Source: an uncultured Oscillospiraceae bacterium
GTDB lineage: Bacteria; Bacillota; Clostridia; Oscillospirales; Ruminococcaceae
Length of the DNA stretch: 64,000 bases
Assembly: GCA_910588145.1 (NCBI GenBank)
Contig: CAJUPO010000002.1
Location: 133,823-197,822, forward strand
Direction of reading: 5' to 3'
A program made the position numbers and the translations under genes. The notes under the pieces were generated by a model that saw only the letters and a program-made list of their open reading frames with translations, did not search any database and was not told the DNA's origin. How positions within the stretch are numbered: the stretch's first letter is position 1; each line of letters starts with the position of its first letter. Positions 34,093-41,208 of this stretch are shown piece by piece.

Positions 34093-35145
34093 TCATAAAC
34101 TTTTAATAAAGCGGTCTGTCATGGAATTAAGCTTTTTGAAATCAATAGCGTCAATATAAAACTTTTCAAGTTCATCATGGATTCTCAAAGCAGTGCGCAG
34201 AGAAAGCGCCGCTTCGGCAGAAAGCTCAAGAGAAGCTTTTTTGTCAAAGGATATGCGCTGTTTCTTTTCAGAAAGCTTTTCCTTTTCGTAGAATCTGGAG
34301 AAATTTATTATTCCGGCAGTTCCGGGTTCAAGCTTGTTGAAGAAGTTTCCGCTTAGGAATACCAAGCCGAGTTCTGGTACAATAATATGCTCAAATGAAG
34401 GAATGGGAAGTATGTTAAATTCGCTTACTATTACATCGTATCCGGAAGATGTAAAGGAATCTGTAAGCTTTTTCAGGAAAATATCGCTTCCGGCGAAAAG
34501 ATCGTCTTTTACAAAGTAAACGGAATAATCTCCCGAAACAGGCATAGTCATATAATGATCAGCGGTAAAGGCAGAAAGCTGGCGAAATTCAATTTTGCCG
34601 TTCTTTTTCTCTTTTGATTTGGGGATAAGCTTTTTCAGCAGTCTTTCAGTATAAGAATCAAGTTTTTTTCGGTTCAGAGATTCCTCAGCAATGCTGTAAA
34701 TATCGGAATTTACCGCCGAGGAGGCTTCAATACAGCAGCGTGTTCTTTTATGATAACGGCTGTTTTCGTCAGAACAGTATCTTATTGCGTCACCGCTTGC
34801 TTTTAGCTTATTGCCATTCCAAAATTCGCCAAGGTTGATGATTTCCTGAGATGCTCCGGGATACAGCGCTTCGAACACATGGGGAGCTGTTCCGTCAACG
34901 ATGATGATTTTTTTATCCTCGTCTATTACTGCGTCAAGAGAACTTGTATCTGACGAGCAGTAAAATATAGAAAGTCGGTCGTGGCTTAGGGCTTCCGCCG
35001 CTTTTTTCATGAGAGTTGATTTTCCGGTTCCGGGACCACCTTTTAATATGTAGGTATAAAATCCCGGTTTTTTTATTTGATTAATAAATTTTGATCTGAA
35101 GCCTGACGGTGATACACCGCCGAGAAAATATGTCTGTATACTCAT
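34093..35145 (-). CDS. P-loop NTPase of the PRK06851 type with a degenerate second half
   Basis: A 350-residue protein. The N-terminal half has a clear Walker A, LKGGPGTGKSTLMKK, then FYCSSDTSSLDAV, VDGTAPHV and the EIINLGEFW signature seen in a clostridial/bacillar family of unknown function (PRK06851-like). Family members are duplicated, with a second P-loop. Here the equivalent segment reads YFVKDDLFAGSDIFLKK and lacks GxxGxGKS/T, so only the first site is likely to bind nucleotide. Downstream of, and on the same strand as, a GNAT gene. Confidence 0.75.
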   Translation of the reverse strand: MSIQTYFLGGVSPSGFRSKFINQIKKPGFYTYILKGGPGTGKSTLMKKAAEALSHDRLSIFYCSSDTSSLDAVIDEDKKIIIVDGTAPHVFEALYPGASQEIINLGEFWNGNKLKASGDAIRYCSDENSRYHKRTRCCIEASSAVNSDIYSIAEESLNRKKLDSYTERLLKKLIPKSKEKKNGKIEFRQLSAFTADHYMTMPVSGDYSVYFVKDDLFAGSDIFLKKLTDSFTSSGYDVIVSEFNILPIPSFEHIIVPELGLVFLSGNFFNKLEPGTAGIINFSRFYEKEKLSEKKQRISFDKKASLELSAEAALSLRTALRIHDELEKFYIDAIDFKKLNSMTDRFIKSL

Positions 35146-35211
35146 TGTTTCCCTCCGGTAGTTGTGTTTTACACTACATACTATGATTTTAGCGGGAAAA
35201 TGACACAGCTT

Positions 35212-35604
35212 TCAGTCGATTTTCATCATAGGGCACTGGTCTGTGTATGGAGTCATTCCGCATTTTTCATAAAAAGGAATTTTTTCATTGCTGCATATTA
35301 GTATTTTTCTGTAAAAATTACTGTATCTTTGAAGCATTTTTTCAGTCAGCATTTTTCCGAATCCTTTTCCCTGATATTTTGGATCAATCAGCAGATAAGG
35401 AAAGTAAACGTTCATTCCTTCGTCAGAAACTGCACTCATAAGTCCTGTAAGTTTTCCGTTTTCATGAAGTGTAATAACAGTTTCACTTTTTTTTAGGGAA
35501 TTAAAGAGCTTTTCCGGAAAATTTGCCGATTCCCATTCCACTGATTTAAATAATTCTGTTATTTCGGTTTGTGTGAAATTTTTGTCAAAACTTAAAGTGA
35601 CCAT
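35212..35604 (-). CDS. GNAT family N-acetyltransferase
   Basis: A 130-residue acetyl-CoA-dependent acetyltransferase domain. The acetyl-CoA loop is YQGKGFGKMLTEKM, preceded by the YFPYLLID strand and followed by FYEKCGMTP. No substrate-specific feature was recognised. GGAGG precedes the ATG. It is followed by the P-loop NTPase gene 66 bases downstream on the same strand. Confidence 0.85.
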   Translation of the reverse strand: MVTLSFDKNFTQTEITELFKSVEWESANFPEKLFNSLKKSETVITLHENGKLTGLMSAVSDEGMNVYFPYLLIDPKYQGKGFGKMLTEKMLQRYSNFYRKILICSNEKIPFYEKCGMTPYTDQCPMMKID

Positions 35605-35731
35605 ATAAAACCTCCGGATTAATTGATTTACTCATATTATATCAGCGCTGAATAAAAGATATTCATGCAGGAGCTTGGTTTTTATCCATGAAAAAACAAG
35701 CGGTATTTTTATGGAAAATATAAGCTTATCC

Positions 35732-35760
35732 TTGACCTTTGCTGAAAAAAGTAGTAAAAT
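35732..35760 (+). promoter_or_regulatory. pduL promoter
   Basis: TTGACC (35732-35737), a 17-bp spacer and TAAAAT (35755-35760) lie 33 bp before the start. Confidence 0.7.
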
Positions 35761-35792
35761 TAAAGAGAATTAAATATTTGGAGGAAAAACCT

Positions 35793-36371
35793 ATGTCTAA
35801 AAAATTTATTGTTGAAACTTCTGCAAGACACGTTCATCTTTCACAGGAGCATCTTGAGATCCTTTTTGGTAAGGACGCAAAGCTTACTCATAAAAAAGAT
35901 CTTTCTCAACCGGGACAGTTTGCCTGCGAGGAAAGAGTAACTATTGTCGGACCTAAAAAGGAAATGCCGGGCGTTTCTATTTTAGGACCAGTTCGTCCTG
36001 AAACACAGGTAGAGCTTTCAGCTACAGACGCACGTTCAATCGGAATTGCTGCTCCGATTCGTGAATCAGGAGATGTTGCAGGTTCAGGCGCATGTAAAAT
36101 TGTAGGACCGGCAGGAGAAATTGAAATAAGTCAGGGTGTGATCGTTGCTAAGCGACATATTCACCTTACTCCGGAAACAGCGGAAGAAATGGATGTTAAG
36201 GATAAGGATATTGTCTGGGTTAAATTGGAAACAAATGGCAGGAAAGCAGTGCTCGGAGATGTTGTTGTAAGAGTTTCAGCAAATTATGCTCCGGCAATGC
36301 ATATTGATACGGACGAATCAAATGCTGTTTCTGCTTTCGGCGGACTTGAAGGTGAAATAGTAAAGCTTTGA
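35793..36371 (+). CDS. pduL: Phosphate propanoyl/acetyltransferase (PduL type)
   Basis: It interconverts acyl-CoA and acyl-phosphate. The two PduL half-domains carry the metal histidines ETSARHVHLS and VAKRHIHLTP, with the FACEERVTIVGPK and ILGPVRPETQVE core. It has 192 residues from the ATG at 35793 after GGAGG. There is no N-terminal encapsulation helix and no shell-protein gene nearby, so it probably works in the cytosol in place of Pta for acetate formation with an acetate kinase located elsewhere (inference). Confidence 0.92.
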   Translation: MSKKFIVETSARHVHLSQEHLEILFGKDAKLTHKKDLSQPGQFACEERVTIVGPKKEMPGVSILGPVRPETQVELSATDARSIGIAAPIRESGDVAGSGACKIVGPAGEIEISQGVIVAKRHIHLTPETAEEMDVKDKDIVWVKLETNGRKAVLGDVVVRVSANYAPAMHIDTDESNAVSAFGGLEGEIVKL

Positions 36372-36383
36372 TTATAAATTACG

Positions 36384-36412
36384 GGCGGCATTATTTATAT
36401 GCCGCCTGAATT
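36384..36412 (+). terminator. Hairpin after pduL
   Basis: An 8-bp GC-rich stem GGCGGCAT/ATGCCGCC (36384-36391, 36399-36406) is followed by TGAATTATTT. The U-run is weak. Confidence 0.55.
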
Positions 36413-36474
36413 ATTTAATCAACAGGGAATATACTAAATATTGCATAACTAATATATACAAACCGGAGGCAATT

Positions 36475-37152
36475 ATGAAAATAAGTGACAGAGAAACTAT
36501 AAAGAAAAAATCGGCAGATGTTTTTACAAAAATATATGATAGATTTAAATCCCTTGAAAATATTCCGCTCAGCAGTTTTGATACAGATAAAACAGTACTT
36601 GTTATAGTTGATGTTATAAATGGCTTTATACGTGAAGGCGCTATGGCTGATTCAAGGATAGAATATATTATACAGGGGACGGCAAAGCTTCTTGAAAAAT
36701 GCATTGAAGCCGGGATTCCGGCAGTTGCGTTTGCAGACAGTCACTGCGAAAATGCGGAGGAGTTTTCTTCATATCCTGTACATTGTATAAGCGGAAGCCT
36801 TGAAAGCGAACTGGTAAATGAATTAAAAGAAAAAACGGGGTATATCCTTGCCGAAAAAAATTCAACAAACGGATTCTTTTCTCCGGTTATGCAGAAGTTT
36901 CTTTCAGATAATCCTGAACGTACTGACTTTGTAGTCTGCGGAGACTGCACCGACATTTGCGTCATGAATTTTTGTCTTAGTCTAAAAGCTTACTTTGATC
37001 AGAATAATATCAGATGTTCCGTAACTGTTCTTTCTGATCTTACGGAAACATATAACAGTGATCAGCATGACGCAGATATTATGAATTTGGCAGCTTCTGA
37101 ATTTATGAAAAATGCGGGAATCATAATTGCCGGAGGTGTAGAATATGATTGA
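36475..37152 (+). CDS. pncA: Nicotinamidase-type isochorismatase family hydrolase
   Basis: A 225-residue cysteine hydrolase. The catalytic triad is visible as D46 (IVDVINGF), K128 (LAEKNSTNGF) and C162 (TDICVMNF), with metal-site residues in ADSHCE (D88, H90). Those metal ligands and the neighbour pncB make nicotinamide deamidation for NAD salvage much more likely than isochorismate cleavage. GGAGGC precedes the ATG. The stop overlaps the pncB start by eight bases. Confidence 0.87.
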   Translation: MKISDRETIKKKSADVFTKIYDRFKSLENIPLSSFDTDKTVLVIVDVINGFIREGAMADSRIEYIIQGTAKLLEKCIEAGIPAVAFADSHCENAEEFSSYPVHCISGSLESELVNELKEKTGYILAEKNSTNGFFSPVMQKFLSDNPERTDFVVCGDCTDICVMNFCLSLKAYFDQNNIRCSVTVLSDLTETYNSDQHDADIMNLAASEFMKNAGIIIAGGVEYD

Positions 37153-38584
37153 TGAGAGAAATCTTACCATGCTTGTAGACTTTTATGAGCTTACAATGGG
37201 AAACGGTTATCTGAAAAACGGACTGGGAGATAAAATTGTTTATTTCGACTTGTTTTTCAGAAGAGTTCCGGACAAAGGCGGATTTGCCATCTTTGCAGGG
37301 CTGGAACAGGTAATTGAGTATATCAAAAATTTAAAATTTACAGAAGACGATATAGCGTATTTGGAATCAAAAGGCATTTTCAGCAGTGACTTTTTAGAAT
37401 ATCTCAGAAACTTTGAATTTAAGTGCGACGTATGGTCTGTTCCGGAGGGGACTCCGATTTTTCCAGGAGAACCGCTTTTGACTGTAAGGGGACCGGCGAT
37501 TCAGGCTCAGTTTATAGAAACAATGCTGCTGCTTATTGTAAATCATCAGAGCCTGATTGCTGCAAAGGCTAACCGCATTGTAAGGGCGGCTCAGGGACGT
37601 CCTGTTATGGAATTTGGTTCAAGGCGCGCTCAGGGGGGCGACGGAGCAATTTACGGTGCAAGAGCCGCTTTTATCGGTGGTTGTGCCGGTACGGCTTGTA
37701 CTCTATCTGACAGAAAATTCGGAGTACCGGCAATGGGAACTATGGCGCATAGCTGGATACAGCTTTTTGAATCCGAGCTTGAGGCGTTTCGAGCTTATGC
37801 TAAATGTTATCCTGAAAGCTGTACGTTTCTTGTGGATACTTATAACGTACTGAAATCAGGTGTTCCAAATGCGATTACCGTTTTTCGTGAACTTGATAAA
37901 AGAGGATACCGTCCCGGGGCGATTAGAATAGACAGCGGAGATATTGCTTATCTTTCAAAATGCGCCCGAAAAATGCTCGATGACGCAGGATTCAGTGACT
38001 GTCGTATTATAGCTTCAAATTCTCTTGACGAATATATAATCCGTGACTTGCTGGATCAGGGCGCTCCAATAGACAGCTTCGGCGTGGGTGAAAGACTTGT
38101 TACAAGTAAATCTGAACCAGTATTCGGCGGCGTTTATAAGCTTACTGCTGTTGAGGATTCGGGAAAGATTATTCCTAAGATAAAATTATCTGAAAACATT
38201 ACCAAAATTACTAATCCGGGATACAAAAAGGTTTACAGAATATTCTGCCGCAAGACCGGAAAAGCATTGGCGGATGTTGTTACTCTTGCAGATGAACAAA
38301 TTGACAGTACTAAGCCGTATGTAATATTCGACCCTGAATTTACTTACAAGAAGAAAACTCTTGTTGATTTTGAGGCTAAAGAACTTCAGATACCTGTTTT
38401 TAAAAACGGCAGATGTGTTTATGAATCGCCTGATGTTAATGCAGTAAAGAAATATGCTCAGCAGCAGCTTACACTTATATGGGACGAGATAAAAAGATTT
38501 GAGAACCCTCATAAATATTATGTTGACCTCTCAGCTAAATTATGGAATATGAAACAGTCGCTTCTCAGCGAATATTTTCTTTAG
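37145..38584 (+). CDS. pncB: Nicotinate phosphoribosyltransferase
   Basis: It joins nicotinate with PRPP to give nicotinate mononucleotide. The N-terminal LVDFYELTMGNGYL, EFGSRRAQG, the phosphate-site HSWIQLFESE and RIDSGDIAYLSK are typical, and the 479-residue length fits the long Firmicutes form. It overlaps pncA, so both salvage steps are co-translated. GGAGGTG lies before the ATG. Confidence 0.95.
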   Translation: MIDERNLTMLVDFYELTMGNGYLKNGLGDKIVYFDLFFRRVPDKGGFAIFAGLEQVIEYIKNLKFTEDDIAYLESKGIFSSDFLEYLRNFEFKCDVWSVPEGTPIFPGEPLLTVRGPAIQAQFIETMLLLIVNHQSLIAAKANRIVRAAQGRPVMEFGSRRAQGGDGAIYGARAAFIGGCAGTACTLSDRKFGVPAMGTMAHSWIQLFESELEAFRAYAKCYPESCTFLVDTYNVLKSGVPNAITVFRELDKRGYRPGAIRIDSGDIAYLSKCARKMLDDAGFSDCRIIASNSLDEYIIRDLLDQGAPIDSFGVGERLVTSKSEPVFGGVYKLTAVEDSGKIIPKIKLSENITKITNPGYKKVYRIFCRKTGKALADVVTLADEQIDSTKPYVIFDPEFTYKKKTLVDFEAKELQIPVFKNGRCVYESPDVNAVKKYAQQQLTLIWDEIKRFENPHKYYVDLSAKLWNMKQSLLSEYFL

Positions 38585-38591
38585 TTTGCTG

Positions 38592-38651
38592 TTGCTAATA
38601 ATGGGAATTTTATGTTATAATATACAGGATGGACTCACATCCTGTATAATT
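38592..38651 (+). promoter_or_regulatory. mtnN promoter with a start-site hairpin
   Basis: TTGCTA (38592-38597), an 18-bp spacer and TATAAT (38616-38621) are followed at once by a 10-bp perfect hairpin ATACAGGATG/CATCCTGTAT (38622-38647). The hairpin would be at the very 5' end of the new mRNA, or could end pncB transcription. Confidence 0.5.
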
Positions 38652-38671
38652 ATTTTATCGGAGGTTTGCTA

Positions 38672-39349
38672 ATGAAAATAATCGGAATTATCGGCGCTAT
38701 GCCGTCGGAACTTGCAGATATAAGAAAAACTCTTGCCGGAGCAGCTGTTAAAAGATATTCCGGATACGATTTTTATATAAATACATATGAGGACAAGCTT
38801 ATTGTCAATGCCTGCTGCGGAATTGCCAAAGTAAACGCAGCCGTATGCGCTCAGGTAATGATTGATAGGTTTGACGTTGACGCAATCATCAACGCAGGCG
38901 TTGCCGGAGGAATGGACAGAAATGTCAAGGTCTGCGACATAGTTGTTTCCAGCGAGGTACTGCCCCATGATCTGGAGCTAAGGTTTCTTGATAATTATCC
39001 TCCGTATAACAGCATATTTAAGTCAGATGCGAAGCTGATAGGGTGCGCTGTGGAAGTGTGCAGTGACTTCGGTATAAATAGTCATATTGGAAGAATAGTT
39101 TCCGGTGAAGCGTTTATTTCCAGCAATGAGGTCAAAGCTCAAATATGCGAAAAATTTTCTCCACTTGCTGTTGATATGGAAAGCTCTGCTATTGGGCATT
39201 GTTCATTTATGAATGAAATACCTTATGTCAGCATTAGATGTATTTCAGATAATGCTGATGATGAGGGGAATATGTCCTTTGATGAATTTGAAAAAATTGC
39301 GGCTAAGCGTGTGGCTGAGGTAGTACTTGAAATGATAAAAAGGCTTTGA
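38672..39349 (+). CDS. mtnN: 5'-methylthioadenosine/S-adenosylhomocysteine nucleosidase
   Basis: It cleaves the adenine from MTA and SAH, relieving product inhibition of methyl and radical-SAM reactions. GIIGAMPSE, the INAGVAGG phosphate loop, SGEAFISS, the AVDMESSAIGH glutamates and the catalytic Asp in CISDNAD are all present. It has 225 residues from the ATG at 38672, which follows GGAGG. It begins a long housekeeping run and is followed directly by miaB, a radical-SAM enzyme that releases related by-products. Confidence 0.95.
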   Translation: MKIIGIIGAMPSELADIRKTLAGAAVKRYSGYDFYINTYEDKLIVNACCGIAKVNAAVCAQVMIDRFDVDAIINAGVAGGMDRNVKVCDIVVSSEVLPHDLELRFLDNYPPYNSIFKSDAKLIGCAVEVCSDFGINSHIGRIVSGEAFISSNEVKAQICEKFSPLAVDMESSAIGHCSFMNEIPYVSIRCISDNADDEGNMSFDEFEKIAAKRVAEVVLEMIKRL

Positions 39350-39357
39350 GGTGCAAG

Positions 39358-40737
39358 GTGGAAAATTTAAGTTTTAACGAATACATTTCTCTTGTTTCGG
39401 AAAAAATCGGAAAGCGTGATTATCCTATGACGGCTTGTGTTCATAGTTATGGCTGTCAGCTTAATTTTTCTGATGGTGAAAAAATTAAGGGAATGCTTAT
39501 GAAAATGGGATTCGGTTTTACTGAAGAACCGGAAAAAGCCGATCTTGTTATATTTAATACCTGTGCTGTTAGAGAAAATGCTGAAGACAGAGTTTTCGGC
39601 AATCTGGGAAATTTAAAGCGGTTAAAGGAAGATAATCCGGAAATGATAATAGGTCTTTGCGGTTGTATGGCTGAGCTTGAAAATGTTGTGGAAAGAATTA
39701 AAAAATCTTATCCTTATGTGGATATTGTTTTCGGAACCTCAGCTCTGGACAGACTTCCTAAGCTGATTTATCAGAAGCTGTCCGGCAGTAAGCGTACCGT
39801 GGAGGTCGGAGAATATAATATGCCCGTTGAGGGACTCAGTCAATTGAGGGACAGCAGCTTTAAGGCTTCAGTTCCCATAATGTTTGGCTGCAATAATTTT
39901 TGTACCTATTGTATTGTTCCGTACGTCAGGGGCAGAGAAAGAAGCAGGCGTTTCGAGGATATAATAAATGAGGTTGAAAAGCTTGTCCAGACAGGCTATA
40001 AGGAAATTATGCTTCTTGGTCAGAATGTTAATTCATACGGGAAAGACCTTGAGGACGGAATAAGCTTTTCAGAACTGCTCAGACGTATAAATAATATTGA
40101 CGGCGAATTTATTATAAGATTTATGTCATCTCATCCGAAAGACGCAGGAAAAGAATTGATTGATACTATTATAAGCTGCGATAAGGTGGAAAAGCATTTG
40201 CATCTTCCGGTACAGAGCGGAAGCAATGATATTCTGAAAAGAATGAACCGTAATTATACAGTGGGACAGTATCTGGAAACTATAAATTATGCACGTTCGT
40301 TTATTTCAGATTTTTCATTCACAACAGATATAATAGTTGGTTTTCCGAATGAAAGCGATGAGGATTTTGAAGAAACTCTTGATTTAATGAAAACAGTGGG
40401 ATATGACAATATATATTCTTTCATTTATTCAAAGCGTTCCGGAACCAAGGCGGCGGTTATGGAGGACAAAATTACTGATAAGGAAAAAAGCAGGCGTATG
40501 ACAAGACTGCTTGCCCTTCAGCGTGAAATATCAACGGAAAAATATAAGAGATTTATCGGCAGAACACTGCGTGTACTGGTTGACGGAAAGGGTAAATCCG
40601 AAGGCTTTATGACAGGAAAAAGCAGGGAGGCCGTTATTGTGGAATTTGAGGGCGATGAATCTCTGATCGGTAAATTTATAGATGTAAAAATAACTGCTGC
40701 GAAAAACTGGGCAGTTACCGGTGAAATAATAAAATGA
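39358..40737 (+). CDS. miaB: tRNA-2-methylthio-N6-dimethylallyladenosine synthase
   Basis: It methylthiolates i6A37 in tRNAs. The N-terminal UPF0004 cysteines (SYGCQLNFSD, NTCAVRENA, GLCGCMAE), the radical-SAM CNNFCTYC cluster motif and a C-terminal TRAM domain are visible. It has 459 residues. I take the GTG at 39358, six bases after GAGG, as start; the TTG at 39346 lies inside the mtnN stop region. MiaA, which makes its substrate, is encoded further down the same block. Confidence 0.95.
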   Translation: MENLSFNEYISLVSEKIGKRDYPMTACVHSYGCQLNFSDGEKIKGMLMKMGFGFTEEPEKADLVIFNTCAVRENAEDRVFGNLGNLKRLKEDNPEMIIGLCGCMAELENVVERIKKSYPYVDIVFGTSALDRLPKLIYQKLSGSKRTVEVGEYNMPVEGLSQLRDSSFKASVPIMFGCNNFCTYCIVPYVRGRERSRRFEDIINEVEKLVQTGYKEIMLLGQNVNSYGKDLEDGISFSELLRRINNIDGEFIIRFMSSHPKDAGKELIDTIISCDKVEKHLHLPVQSGSNDILKRMNRNYTVGQYLETINYARSFISDFSFTTDIIVGFPNESDEDFEETLDLMKTVGYDNIYSFIYSKRSGTKAAVMEDKITDKEKSRRMTRLLALQREISTEKYKRFIGRTLRVLVDGKGKSEGFMTGKSREAVIVEFEGDESLIGKFIDVKITAAKNWAVTGEIIK

Positions 40738-40754
40738 TAAAAGGAGAAAACAAA

Positions 40755-41159
40755 ATGGATATTATAGCTATGGCAAGAGAAATAGGAAAACTTATACAGA
40801 GTGATAAAAGATACGAGGCTTATCAGAAAGCACGTGAAGTGAATGATAAGGACGAAGAACTTCAAAAACTTATAAATGATTTCAGTATGAAAAGAATTGA
40901 ACTGAATACGGAAATGTCAAAGACCGACAAGGACGGGGAAAAGCTTAAAGAACTCGACGCTTCAATTAAGAGCATATACAATGAAATTATGGCTAAACCA
41001 AATATGATAGCGTTTAATTCAGCGAAAAATGAAATGGATGGAATGCTGGCTGAAATAAATAATATTATTACTGCGTCTGCTAACGGAGAAGACCCTGAAA
41101 CCTGTCCGGCACATCCGGGATGTTCAGGCAGCTGCTCGTCATGCGGCGGATGTCACTGA
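40755..41159 (+). CDS. YlbF/YmcA family protein with a cysteine-rich tail
   Basis: A 134-residue helical protein of the Com_YlbF family (KLIQSDKRYEAYQKAREV, then an amphipathic helix). The last 22 residues, from DPETCPAHPG on, carry five cysteines and two histidines. In Bacillus, YlbF, YmcA and YaaT form the Y-complex, which binds iron-sulfur clusters and stimulates RNase Y, so the tail may be a cluster ligand (inference). The ATG at 40755 follows AAAGGAG. It lies between miaB and mutS. Confidence 0.85.
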   Translation: MDIIAMAREIGKLIQSDKRYEAYQKAREVNDKDEELQKLINDFSMKRIELNTEMSKTDKDGEKLKELDASIKSIYNEIMAKPNMIAFNSAKNEMDGMLAEINNIITASANGEDPETCPAHPGCSGSCSSCGGCH

Positions 41160-41208
41160 TAAAGCAATCAGCCGGTTAGTAAAATGAACATAGAAATGGA
41201 GATTTCTG

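Noticed and set aside
35793..36371. Bacterial microcompartment locus
   Set aside because: Only pduL is present; no shell proteins or diol dehydratase genes flank it.
36411..36704. 97-residue hydrophobic frame on the minus strand
   Set aside because: It covers the pncA start and ribosome site on the opposite strand, and lacks its own ribosome site.
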